Below are positions 1 to 9,131 of a DNA stretch of 64,000 bases, piece after piece. The stretch lies in contig OY804575.1 of NCBI GenBank assembly GCA_963680875.1, forward strand, positions 31,090,494-31,154,493, written 5' to 3'. The notes below the pieces were generated by a model. That model searched no databases. It had not been told where the DNA came from and saw nothing but the letters and a program-made list of their open reading frames with translations. This DNA comes from Bathymodiolus brooksi (taxonomy: Eukaryota; Mollusca; Bivalvia; Mytilida; Modiolidae). Positions within the stretch are counted from its first letter, which is position 1, and each line of letters begins with the position of its first letter. A program made the translations under genes and the position numbers.

Positions 1-238
1 AATTATGTCGTTGGATCTAACAGCTCATACAAGCCTATCACTAATACGGTGTGGGTTCGCGCCCAGCGTTGTAAATTATAAAATGGGTGAAGAGATAAAG
101 TTTACCAGTTGCCTGCCCAGAATCGGTGGTTATCTCCGGGTACTCCGGCTTCCCCCACCACTAATGCTGGTCGTCATGATATAGCTGAAATATTGCTGAA
201 AGCGTCGTTAAGACACCAACAAATCGATCAATCAAAAT
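1..238 (+). mobile_element. tRNA-derived SINE with conserved core, copy 1 (5' end outside)
   Basis: It contains a box B-like GGTTCGCGCCC, a core reading ATGATATAGCTGAAATATTG, a GCGTCGTTAA segment and a short A/T-rich tail. The 3' target duplication AGTACAAA is at 239-246. It has the same core as the elements at 4158-4512, 11505-11770 and 63178-63409. The family name is not certain. Confidence 0.75.
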
Positions 239-354
239 AGTACAAACGCAGGGTGATTATATTAACTTTGTATTATTTCTTTATTCATGCTCACGTCCAT
301 TTAAAATCCTGTTTATTCAACATACAATCTTATATGATAGCAGATAGTATTTAC

Positions 355-492
355 CTTCAGAACATGTGCCTGGTTTCCACCCAGCATCACAATCCCCACG
401 TGGACACTGTCCGTTCACGTTATGACATCTGTCTCCATTTAAACAATGACATGTACTCCTACATCCTTCACCAAAGGTACCTTTATCACACG
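355..492 (-). CDS. EGF-like module exon, type A, copy 1 (last visible exon)
   Basis: Seen: a 138-bp exon with acceptor AG at 493-494 and donor GTAAAT directly after 355. Both junctions are phase 1, so the exon can be duplicated without breaking frame. It encodes one module with eight cysteines spaced C-x8-C-x3-C-x1-C-x5-C-x6-C-x4-C-x8-C, beginning ACDKGTFGEGC and ending DAGWKPGTCSEG. This is the atypical eight-Cys EGF pattern of MEGF10/PEAR1/scavenger-receptor-type proteins. Such modules are extracellular and act in ligand binding or adhesion. It is the most 3' exon visible; the gene must continue beyond position 1. The plus-strand ORF over the same bases is an antisense shadow. Inferred: part of the FTP-EGF gene running from about 15 kb. 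Confidence 0.85.
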
Positions 493-924
493 CTGTAATA
501 AGAAAGCATAACAATAATGAAAAACAATCTATTTGCGAATGAAAATAATAACCAATCAACTCAAAATAATAAAATCAGTGTCCACTTCGAAAATATAAAA
601 AAAACAATACATGCCCACACAAATTAAGACCACTTAATTTATCAAATATTAAGAGGTTTGATGTGGTTATTTGTGTTCTTCATATTGGTGTCATCGTTCA
701 CCATCACTGTTCAAATCTCTTTTCATAGTTAATGCACATGCTTTTATAGCCATTATTTTGATAAACGTTTAAATATAAATAACATGTATCCTTGTATTCT
801 GAGAGATATATTCATAAAGCTAACGTTTTGTTTGTTTGTAGCGTCTTAATTCTTAATATATATATTTTTGGTATTTCTTCCATAGGAAATAAAACAATAA
901 TATATTGGATACATTATTTAATAC

Positions 925-1059
925 CTTGATTACATTTGTCACCCTTCCATCCAGGTCTACAGCCTTCTTTACATACACCAGTTACTGGGGAACAAGTTTG
1001 GTGTTTACAATTACTGCATGTATCCCTACAGTTGCGTCCATATTTCCCCTGAGAACATG
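925..1059 (-). CDS. EGF-like module exon, type B, copy 1
   Basis: A 135-bp exon, too short and interrupted by splice sites to appear as a long ORF. On the minus strand, acceptor TTTTAG precedes it and donor GTATTAAAT follows it, both phase 1. It encodes ACSQGKYGRNCRDTC, then a middle with SNCKHQTC, and ends PGWKGDKCNQ. That gives eight cysteines with spacing 8-3-2-4-6-3-8. No stop codon is present. It is identical in sequence to the type B exon of the next unit (2556-2690). It lies between two type A exons, giving the A-B-A-B order of the protein's C-terminal part. Confidence 0.83.
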
Positions 1060-1295
1060 CTAAAATAATCGAGATTATTGATTATTTAGAGAAAATACGA
1101 ATATTCTAGATAGATAAACGAGGGTATAATAGACTAGGCCGAAAACTATTGTCTTCCATCGAACCATCACCAATACATATCAAAAGTGTGTTAATTATGA
1201 GCTGAACTGCAAGGATCGTGGCCTCTTCTCTACATGCTGAATTCAACTACGTTTCGTACTAATTGTGTACATGTATGTAATTCTCCCACACATCC

Positions 1296-1424
1296 AACAC
1301 ATGCCCTTTCAGAAATGTTATAGCTTCGTTTACAACTTTCTTGACATTTACCCTAAACTGGGAAACAACAGTTTTCTAATACAACGTATTTCCTACAGTT
1401 TCTTCCATATATCCACGAGAGTAC
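1296..1424 (-). pseudogene. decayed EGF exon, type C relic, copy 1
   Basis: Read on the minus strand, this stretch aligns with the type B module: YGRNC near the start, then a lone NCC, then GKCQESC and a final AC. An in-frame TAG follows the FPV residues. The acceptor region reads ...TTTTGTACTCTCG, where the other exons have AG followed by TGTTCTC, so the splice site and the first cysteine are lost. A base insertion also breaks the frame near the 5' end. It is therefore a dead EGF exon, copied along with the 1632-bp unit. Inferred: the ancestral unit carried three EGF exons. Confidence 0.6.
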
Positions 1425-1613
1425 AAAAATAATAATAGCAAGCAAATGCATTATTCATGAACAATTAGAATAGGCATGGCGGGGGGGATTTAGAAGACCA
1501 CAAATTTAGGATATGACAAAATCAAGGACAATGAATAATATTCGTAAATAGCAGACAGTATCACATGACACAATTGTTATTTAGAGAAAGCAACAAAACA
1601 TGCCGAGTACAAA

Positions 1614-1870
1614 GGACCCGGGTGGCTCAATGAATTATGTCGTTGGATCTAACAGCTCATACAAGCCTATCACTAATACGGTGTGGGTTCGCGCCCAGCG
1701 TTGTAAATTATAAAATGGGTGAAGTGATAAAGTTTACCAGTTGCCTGCCCAGAATCGGTGGTTATCTCCGGGTACAACGGCTTCCCCCACCACTAATGCT
1801 GGTCGTCATGATATAGCTGAAATATTGCTGAAAGCGTCGTTAAGACACCAACAAATCGATCAATCAAAAT
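1614..1870 (+). mobile_element. tRNA-derived SINE with conserved core, copy 2 (complete)
   Basis: A complete element flanked by AGTACAAA target-site duplications at 1606-1613 and 1871-1878. The tRNA-like head has box A-like TGGCTCAATGA and box B GGTTCGCGCCC; then come the core and the tail. The same flanks in all three units show one insertion before the tandem duplication. Confidence 0.8.
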
Positions 1871-1986
1871 AGTACAAACGCAGGGTGATTATATTAACTT
1901 TGTATTATTTCTTTATTCATGCTCACGTCCATTTAAAATCCTGTTTATTCAACATACAATCTTATATGATAGCAGATAGTATTTAC

Positions 1987-2124
1987 CTTCAGAACATGTG
2001 CCTGGTTTACACCCAGCATCACAATCCCCACGTGGACACTGTCCGTTCACGTTGTGACATCTGTCTCCATTTAAACAATGACATCTACTCCTACATCCTT
2101 CACCAAAGGTACCTTTATCACACG
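1987..2124 (-). CDS. EGF-like module exon, type A, copy 2 (extra cysteine)
   Basis: A 138-bp phase 1-1 exon with acceptor AG at 2125-2126 and donor GTAAAT after 1987. It is nearly identical to the copies at 355-492 and 3618-3755. Against copy 1 it has three base changes. Two alter the protein: Thr to Arg in CRS-T/R-C, and Trp to Cys in DAG-W/C-KPG. The module therefore has nine cysteines, an odd number that would leave one unpaired. It is otherwise a normal eight-Cys EGF pattern and open throughout. Confidence 0.83.
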
Positions 2125-2555
2125 CTGTAATAAGAAAGCATAACAATAATGAAAAACAATCTATTTGCGAATGAAAATAATAACCAATCATCTCAAAATA
2201 ATAAAATCAGTGTCCACTTCGAAAATATAAAAAAACAATACATGCCCACACAAATTAAGACCACTTAATTTATCAAATATTAAGAGGTTTGATGTGGTTA
2301 TTTGTGTTCTTCATATTGGTGTCATCGTTCACCATCACTGTTCAAATCTCTTTTCATAGTTAATGCACATGCTCTTATAGTCATTATTTTGATAAACGTT
2401 TAAATATAAATAACATGTATCCTTGTATTCTGAGAGATATATTCATAAAGCTAACGTTTTGTTTGTTTGTAGCGTCTTAATTCTTAATATATATATTTTT
2501 GGTATTTCTTCCATAGGAAATAAAACAATAATATATTGGATACATTATTTAATAC

Positions 2556-2690
2556 CTTGATTACATTTGTCACCCTTCCATCCAGGTCTACAGCCTTCTT
2601 TACATACACCAGTTACTGGGGAACAAGTTTGGTGTTTACAATTACTGCATGTATCCCTACAGTTGCGTCCATATTTCCCCTGAGAACATG
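2556..2690 (-). CDS. EGF-like module exon, type B, copy 2
   Basis: A 135-bp phase 1-1 exon, identical by eye to the one at 925-1059 (ACSQGKYGRNC ... WKGDKCNQ, eight cysteines). The minus-strand acceptor ATTTTAG and donor GTATTAAAT are retained. It is offset by 1631 rather than 1632 bp because of a one-base deletion in an A run in the intron. It is part of the second tandem unit. Confidence 0.83.
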
Positions 2691-2926
2691 CTAAAATAAT
2701 CGAGATTATTGATTATTTAGAGAAAGTACGAATATTCTAGATAGATAAACGAGGATATAATAGACTAGGCCGAAAACTATTGTCTTCCATCGAACCATCA
2801 CCAATACATATCAAAAGTGTGTTAATTATGAGCTGAACTGCAAGGATCGTGGCCTCTTCTCTACATGCTGAATTCAACTACGTTTCGTACTAATTGTGTA
2901 CATGTATGTAATTCTCCCACACATCC

Positions 2927-3055
2927 AACACATGCCCTTTCAGAAATGTTATAGCTTCGATTACAACTTTCTTGACATTTACCCTAAACTGGGAAACAAC
3001 AGTTTTCTAATACAACATATTTCCTACAGTTTCTTCCATATATCCACGAGAGTAC
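2927..3055 (-). pseudogene. decayed EGF exon, type C relic, copy 2
   Basis: Second copy of the dead EGF exon, 1631 bp from the first. It shares the same in-frame TAG and the same lost acceptor, with a few extra base changes (for example an altered base in the ACGTATTTCC tract). The shared lesions show that the exon died before the unit was duplicated. Confidence 0.58.
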
Positions 3056-3244
3056 AAAAATAATAATAGCAAGCAAATGCATTATTCATGAACAATTAGA
3101 ATAGACATGGCGGGGGGGATTTAGAAGACCACAAATTTAGGATATGACAAAATCAAGGACAATGAATAATATTCGTAAATAGCAGACAGTATCACATGAC
3201 ACAATTGTTATTTAGAGAAAGCAACAAAACATGCCGAGTACAAA

Positions 3245-3501
3245 GGACCCGGGTGGCTCAATGAATTATGTCGTTGGATCTAACAGCTCATACAAGCCTA
3301 TCACTAATACGGCGTGGGTTCGCGCCCAGCGTTGTAAATTATAAAATGGGTGAAGTGATAAAGGTTACCAGTTGCCTGCCCAGAATCGGTGGTTATCTCC
3401 GGGTACTCCGGCTTCCCCCACCACTAATGCTGGTCGTCATGATATAGCTGAAATATTGCTGAAAGCGTCGTTAAGACACCAACAAATCGATCAATCAAAA
3501 T
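3245..3501 (+). mobile_element. tRNA-derived SINE with conserved core, copy 3 (complete)
   Basis: As in the previous unit, with AGTACAAA repeats at 3237-3244 and 3502-3509. Confidence 0.8.
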
Positions 3502-3810
3502 AGTACAAACGCAGGGTGATTATATTAACTTTGTATTATTTCTTTATTCATGCTCACGTCCATTTAAAATCCTGTTTATTCAACATACAATCTTATATGA
3601 TAGCAGATAGTATTTACCTTCAGAACATGTGCCTGGTTTCCACCCAGCATCACAATCCCCACGTGGACACTGTCCGTTCACGTTATGACATCTGTCTCCA
3701 GTTAAACAATGACATGTACTCCTACATCCTTCACCAAAGGTACCTTTATCACACGCTGTAATAAGAAAGCATAACAATAATGAAAAACAATCTATTTGTG
3801 AATGAAAATA
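3264..3810. repeat. partial third copy of the 1.63-kb unit
   Basis: Near-identical to the start of the other units for about 550 bp (SINE plus type A exon). It then drops sharply to a much more diverged version between 3810 and about 5770. There the order is still recognisable but is interrupted by a SINE and an RT relic. This is the breakpoint expected from unequal exchange. Confidence 0.8.
3618..3755 (-). CDS. EGF-like module exon, type A, copy 3
   Basis: A 138-bp phase 1-1 exon with acceptor AG at 3756-3757 and donor GTAAAT after 3618. It encodes ACDKGTFGEGCRSTCHC, then LTGDRC (Asn to Thr against copy 1), and ends WKPGTCSEG with eight cysteines. It lies in the third, only partly homogenised unit: downstream introns are close to the other copies, but the sequence diverges sharply beyond about 3810. 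Confidence 0.84.
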
Positions 3811-4157
3811 AAAACTGTAGCCAGTCAATTCAAAATAACACAATCAGTGTCGACTCCGAAAATATCAAAATCAATATACATAAATGAGGTCCACTTGTTT
3901 TATCAAATATTTTGAGGTTTGAAGTTCTTACTTTAGTTCCTGAAATTGGTGGAATCGTTCACCATCACTATTCAAACCTCCTTTTCATAATTACTGCACA
4001 TTCCCTTATATTCATTATTTTGATAAAGGTTTAAATATAAATAACATGTATTTGTATTCTGGTGGATATATTTTAAGCGTAACGATGAATGTTTTATTTG
4101 TTTGTAACGTGTTAATTCCTAATATCTATATTTTAGTGGCATCTCTTGCAGAGTGAC

Positions 4158-4512
4158 TTGAATGATTGTTGTTTAACGCCAATTCAGCAATTTTTCAGCT
4201 ATATCATGTCGAGAACAAGTTAACTATCAATGAGATGATGATGGGGCCCGATTTGTTCTAGACCAACCCGCCGAGATGGATTTTCATAGTGCTAGTTCAC
4301 TGAAACAACAGTCGGCTGGTAGGCATGTTGCTCCACTCGGACACATTATTCTGATTCCGAGTCAACCAGTCTTTTTCCTTAATGCTGCGTGCGTAGCGGA
4401 GAAGCAACAAATACCAGTTTTATTGTCTTTGGTTTGACCCAACCGGGCCTCGAACCCACGATCTACCGCACTCGTGGCGAGCACGCTAATCATTACGCCA
4501 CCGATGCGGTCT
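4158..4512 (-). mobile_element. SINE, long-body subtype
   Basis: Read on the minus strand: box A-like TGGCGTAATGATTAGCG and box B GGTTCGAGGCC in a tRNA-like head. A long body follows, then the same core (ATGATATAGCTGAAAAATTG) and GGCGTTAAAC before the tail. It lies in the intron between the EGF exons at 4558-4695 and 3618-3755, in the same orientation as the gene. Confidence 0.75.
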
Positions 4513-4557
4513 GCATAGTAATCAAAACATTAATATATTGTATTCATGATTTACTAC

Positions 4558-4695
4558 CTTGATTACATTTGTCACCCTTCTGTCCATCTTTACAGCCGTA
4601 TTTACATACACCAGTTACTGGGAAACAAGTTTGGTGTTTACAATGAGAACTGCATGCCTCCCTACAGTTGTGTCCATATTTTCTCTGAGAACATG
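4558..4695 (-). CDS. EGF-like module exon, type B, diverged copy
   Basis: A 138-bp phase 1-1 exon. The minus-strand acceptor TTTTTAG precedes CATGTTCTC and donor GTAGTAAAT follows CAATCAAG. It encodes ACSQRKYGHNCREAC ... CKHQTCFPVTGVC ... QKGDKCNQ, with eight cysteines and one more residue than the 135-bp type B copies (SSHC instead of SNC). It is clearly older than the 1-3.8 kb duplications. A minus-strand SINE (4158-4512) sits in the intron next to its donor. Confidence 0.8.
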
Positions 4696-4951
4696 CTAAA
4701 AATAGTCAACATTATTTATAGAAAGGACAAATATTATTGATGGACAAACGAGGATATAATGGACTGGGCTTGAAACTATTGTCTTTCGACGGACCATTAA
4801 CAACTCATATCAAACTACTGCCTTCAAATTGACCATCAACAACCCATAGCAAGCATTTGTTAATTTCTAACTGTGTGGGTTGAAATGCAAGGATCGTGGT
4901 CTTCTTCATCGAATTTAACTGTACCGCGTCCTTATTGTGTACAAGTATGTA

Positions 4952-5630
4952 ATAAGAGTTTGAAGATACCAGAGGGGTAATCAGAATCCGTAAATCGAAG
5001 AAGAACGGACAGCACATAGGTCAAGAGAAAAAAAGACAAACAACGATCTACAAACCATACACATAAAGCTAACGATTAGGTAACACGAACCCCACTAAAA
5101 CTCTGGTGTAAACGCAGGTGTTCCGGAAGGGTAGGTAGTTCTTGCTCCACTAGTGACACCCGTCGTGTTAACAAACCCGGAGATAAATCATGATTGGGGA
5201 CAGGAGCGGGAAGTGTTTACAACAAGTGGAACATATCTGTGATATTCTATACTGGTCAACCAAGTCATGGTGGCGAACGTAAAACTTTCGAAGTGATGAC
5301 TTCAACTTAACCAGGAGGAACCCTTGGTTCAGTGGCTTCCTTGTCAGCAGTAACCCCTATCAAGGACATCCTGATAGGAACCACACCCTCTGGAATATCT
5401 TATCAACATAAATATATATAATCCATATGCAGATACCGTTGGAATGTTGCTACATGTAAATGGACAGTTCTCAATCGCAAAATTGAAATCATCTCTCTTG
5501 TCGTAAAGTTTCGTTCTTAATCGCCCTTCACTGTCAATTTCGAAGTGTAGGTCAAGGTATGAATCAGACCTATCTGTAAACATGAAGTAGATGTCTATAC
5601 CACTGATCAGGATTACGCACTGAAGCGGTT
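4952..5630 (-). mobile_element. Penelope-like RT element relic (3' part)
   Basis: The coding remnant at about 5240-5590 on the minus strand reads YLDLHFEIDSEGRLRTKLYD, then a SNIPTVSAYG segment, and further on residues like those around DLVDRYGI in sister copies. Next comes a conserved non-coding 3' end whose last bases (plus strand AAGAGTTTGAAGATACC at 4952) mark a shared terminus. It interrupts the diverged third EGF unit: sequence matching 1490-1615 resumes at about 5635. The family was assigned by RT motif style in the longer copy at 7904-8600 and is tentative. Confidence 0.6.
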
Positions 5631-5634
5631 TTCA

Positions 5635-6389
5635 TGATGAAAAGACCACTAATTTAGGATATTGCAAAAGCAGAGACAATGAATAATATTGATGAATAGT
5701 GGCCAGTATCACATCATACAAGTCTTCTATAGAGAAAGTAATATCGGTAACAACAACATGGGGAGACAAGCAGGGACAGTGGACTTAAGTCGAGCACTGT
5801 AGGTTATGTCGAGTAATGTACAGTTATGTCATTTTGGGCAACATCACTGTATAGAGAAAGTTATGTCTGAAACAAAACATGAGAAGTGCAAAAGCAGCGT
5901 CAGTAAAGATATTAATTGTGTATGTCTTTATCAGTTTTTCATTAATCTTTTTGTGAACAACTATACAAATGTAGCGATATGCACTGGAGTGGTTTTCATG
6001 ATAAGAAAACCACTAACTTAGGATGTGGCAAAATCTTCCGAAACACTTTTTTGAAAGGGATGATTAGACGATTCTTGACTTAATAGTTGAATTAGTTTAA
6101 TAAATGATTACCTATTAGAAAAGACGTGATTAATAACCAGTGTCACATTTTACGTTTCATATATAGAAAAGAAAATATCGCCAAAAAACAACACGAGTTG
6201 TACAAAAGAAGAGTTAGTGAATATGTTTTGTGAGTGTAGAGCAATAAATGTAAAGAATATCTCTTAAAAGAACCGTTACGTTTGATTATTTATTGATTTT
6301 AGATATATTTGCGTTCATGTTCAAATCCATTCCAAATTATGTTATTAACCATAAAGTCCAACTTCAGAGTAGAAATAACTTAAATATAC
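5635..6389. other. intron: diverged remnants of the 1.63-kb unit
   Basis: 5635-5770 matches the end of the 1.63-kb unit (ACCACTAATTTAGGATAT and following). A second weaker match begins near 5995. No exon with splice sites was found here. Confidence 0.5.
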
Positions 6390-6527
6390 TTTGAGAACAT
6401 GTGCGCGTTTTCCATCCAGCATCACAATCCCCATTTGGACACTCCCCATTCTTGTTGTTACATCCGACTCTTTTCAAGCAATGACATATACTATTACAAT
6501 CTTTACCAAAGGTACCGTTATCGCACG
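6390..6527 (-). CDS. EGF-like module exon, type A, diverged copy
   Basis: A 138-bp phase 1-1 exon. Acceptor AG is at 6528-6529 and donor GTATAT follows 6390; the donor is weaker than the GTAAAT of the other A exons. It encodes ACDNGTFGKDCNSICHC, then LKRVGC and PNGDCDAGWKTRTCSQ, with eight cysteines and no stops. It is the older relative of the three nearly identical A exons downstream. The 60-bp minisatellite and an RT relic fill the intron upstream of it, to the right. Confidence 0.8.
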
Positions 6528-6696
6528 CTGTAATAAGAAATCATAGCAATAATGAAAAAAATTATTTGTAAATGAAAATAATTACCAATGTCAATCAATT
6601 CAAAATAATAAAACCAGTGTCTTCTCCGAATATATCGACAACATCAGATGTTCAAACAAATGACGGCCACTTATTTTATAAAACAGACAATAGCAA

Positions 6697-7903
6697 CATC
6701 CATACCACTGATAAACATTACAAACAATCATGAACCATTGATATACATTAAACACACATCTATGACACTGATAAACATTAAAGCAATGATAAACCACTGA
6801 TACACATTAAGCAGACATATATAACACTGATAAACATTAAAAACAATGATAAACCACTGATACACATTAAACACACATCCATAACACTGATAAACATTAA
6901 AACAATCATAAACCATTGATACACATTAAACACACATCTATATCACTGATAAACATTAAAAACAATGATAAACCACTGATACACATTAAACACACATCCA
7001 TAACACTGATAAACATTAAAAACAATGATAAACCAATGATGCACATTAAACACACATCTATGCCACTGATAAACATTAAAAACAATTACAAACCACTGAT
7101 ACACATTAACCACACATCTATAACACTGATAAACATTAAAAACAATGATAAACCACTGATACACATTAAACACACATATATAGCATTGATAAACATTAAA
7201 AACAATGATAAACCAATGATGCACATTAAACACACATCTATATCACTGATAAATATTAAAAAAAATGATAAACCAATGATGCACATTAAACACACATCTA
7301 TACCACTGATAAACATTAAAAACAAATACAAACCACTGACATACATTAACCACACATCTATAGCACTTATAAACATTAACCACACATCTATAGCACTTAT
7401 AAACATTGCAAACAATTATAAACCACTGATACACATTAAACACACATCTATAACACTGAAAAACATTAAAAACAATTATAAACCACTGATACACATTAAG
7501 CACGCATCTATAACACTGAAAAACATTAAAAACAATTATGAACCACTGATACACATTAACCACACATCTATAACACTTATTAACATTGCAAACAATTATA
7601 AACCACTGATACACATTAAGCACGCATCTATAACACTGAAAAACATTAAAAACAATTATGAACCACTGATACACACAAAACACACATATACAACACTGAT
7701 AACATTAATAGCAATGATAAACCACTGATACACATTAAGCACACATCCATAACATTGATAAACATTAAATCCAATTATGAATCACTGATACACACTAAAC
7801 ACACATCTACAACACTGATAAACATTAAAAACAATTATGAATCACTGATATACATTAAACACACATCTATAACACTGATACACATTTAAAACAATAATTA
7901 ACC
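6697..7903. repeat. 60-bp intronic minisatellite, about 20 copies
   Basis: Tandem 60-bp units (core CACTGATACACATTAAACAC ... CACTGATAAACATTAAAAAC), about 20 in all. Each unit is itself two diverged 30-bp halves, both beginning CACTGATA and ACATTAAA. Because 60 is a multiple of 3, long ORFs run through the array on both strands. These are composition artefacts rather than supported genes. The array lies in the intron between the EGF exons at 8994-9131 and 6390-6527 and abuts an RT relic at 7904. Confidence 0.9.
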
Positions 7904-8600
7904 ACAAAGTGATGACTTCAACTTCACCACTAGAAACCCTTGATTTAGTAGCTTGCTTATTAGCAGTAACCCTCTTTTCAAGGAAATTATGATAGGTACC
8001 ACAAGCTCTGTAATATTGTATCAACTGAAATGGATATACTCCATATGTAGGTACTGCTGGAATGTTGCTACATATAAAGGAAAGTTAATAATCGGAAGAT
8101 TAAAATCATCTGTTTTGTCGTAAGATTTCGTTCTTAACCGGTCCTCACTGTCAATTTCTAGGTGTATGTCAACGCATAAAGCTGACCTTATGGTATATGT
8201 GGTATCCCTTGTCTGACGCTCAATGAGATAGATGCGATGCACATAATCACAAAGCTTAGACCTATTTAGTGAAATGACATCATCTATAAAGCGGAACATG
8301 AAATAAAAGGATCGAGTTAGCTTTTACTCGCTTCCTTGAGAAGCCCATGTTTGAAGACTGTGCTATGCGATTAAAGAAAGATGTTGGCGAAAATAGGAGC
8401 ACAATTTGGTACCCATAGGAATCACAACTGTCTGTTAAAAAACACGACCGCTTAACACAGCAACTATGTTGTTAATTAAAAACTGGAACATTTTGATAAT
8501 ATCAGTTTCAGACAACGTTTTGGAAGAATGTTTTTCCACAAAAAAATAGTTTTCCCTTCCTAAGCAAGATATTCTTTTCTATGAAGCACAGGATAACTAA
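7904..8600 (-). pseudogene. Penelope-like reverse transcriptase relic
   Basis: The longest RT remnant of this family. On the minus strand, in order: SETDIIKMFQFLINNI (near 8500), GRVF then a stop, QTVVIPMGT (motif B-like, usual form GIPMGT), a frameshift, FRFIDDVISLN (motif C with the catalytic DD, near 8270-8299), DIHLEIDSEDRLRTKSYD, and a degenerate C-terminal part down to about 7910. The IPMG and IDD motifs fit Penelope-like RTs; no GIY-YIG endonuclease was found. Stops and frameshifts make it non-functional. It lies in the intron, in the same orientation as the EGF gene. Confidence 0.6.
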
Positions 8601-8993
8601 TTATTCCACGCAGTATTTAACTTAGTGTAGGGAATAGTTGTGCAACAGATCTTTAGCATTTCTTAGAATCTAATTTTAGATTCTCGAACACATGATTAAG
8701 TAATTCCCATGATAAGGGTAGAGCCACGCTCACACTTTTCCTATCAGAAGAACAGGTTTTGAAGTAAGGAATCAATCAATACAAAGTCAATAAGCTGTAG
8801 ACTCTGAAATGTTCCTGCTCAGGAAAGAGATATGTACTCTGATAGATTGACGCCATCACATTTACATCATTAGTTATGTTGGAATTTGTTTTCAATCAAT
8901 ACAAGACAGTTACCAATAACTATTAAACATTATGTACTAACATCATCATACCTATTGATAATATAAACCTTGTTATATACACTACTAACTTAC
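8601..8993. other. intron, possible further RT decay
   Basis: AT-rich. The first 150 bases may still be decayed RT sequence; the rest shows nothing recognisable. Confidence 0.3.
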
Positions 8994-9131
8994 GCGCATC
9001 ACATTTTCGGCCTTTCCATCCTGGTAAGCAACCATAACTTAAACAGTCACCATTGAATCTGCTGCAATTGTCTCCTTGACAGTGTCCACACTTTGTCAAA
9101 CAACTCGGCCCATAATATCCAGTATCACATT
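8994..9131 (-). CDS. EGF-like module exon
   Basis: A 138-bp phase 1-1 exon with acceptor TTTGTAG before AATGTGATAC and a consensus donor GTAAGT after GATGCGC. It encodes ECDTGYYGPSCLTKCGHC, then QGDNC, and ends LPGWKGRKCDA. Eight cysteines are in the same register as the other modules, but the sequence belongs clearly to neither type A nor type B. Open throughout. The strong splice sites support a real exon. Confidence 0.8.

Larger units (their letters stand above)
1..1632. repeat. 1632-bp tandem unit, copy 1 (gene segment with two EGF exons)
   Basis: The window begins inside this unit, and position 1 equals positions 1633 and 3264. The unit contains, in plus-strand order: SINE, type A exon, type B exon, dead type C exon. 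Copies 1 and 2 differ at roughly 16 sites by eye (about 1%), so the duplication is recent. Confidence 0.9.
1633..3263. repeat. 1631-bp tandem unit, copy 2
   Basis: Complete second copy of the unit. It differs from copy 1 by one single-base deletion in an intronic A run and by scattered substitutions. It carries exons at 1987-2124 and 2556-2690. Confidence 0.9.

Noticed and set aside
253..498. 81-codon plus-strand ORF repeated at 1885-2130 and 3516-3761
   Set aside because: Antisense to the type A EGF exons, which have conserved cysteines, splice sites and phase.
6916..7728. 270-codon repetitive plus-strand ORF (IHIKHTS...) and antisense ORFs
   Set aside because: The 60-bp unit length is a multiple of 3, so frames stay open by arithmetic. 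It lies in an intron of a minus-strand gene and no start or domain supports a protein.
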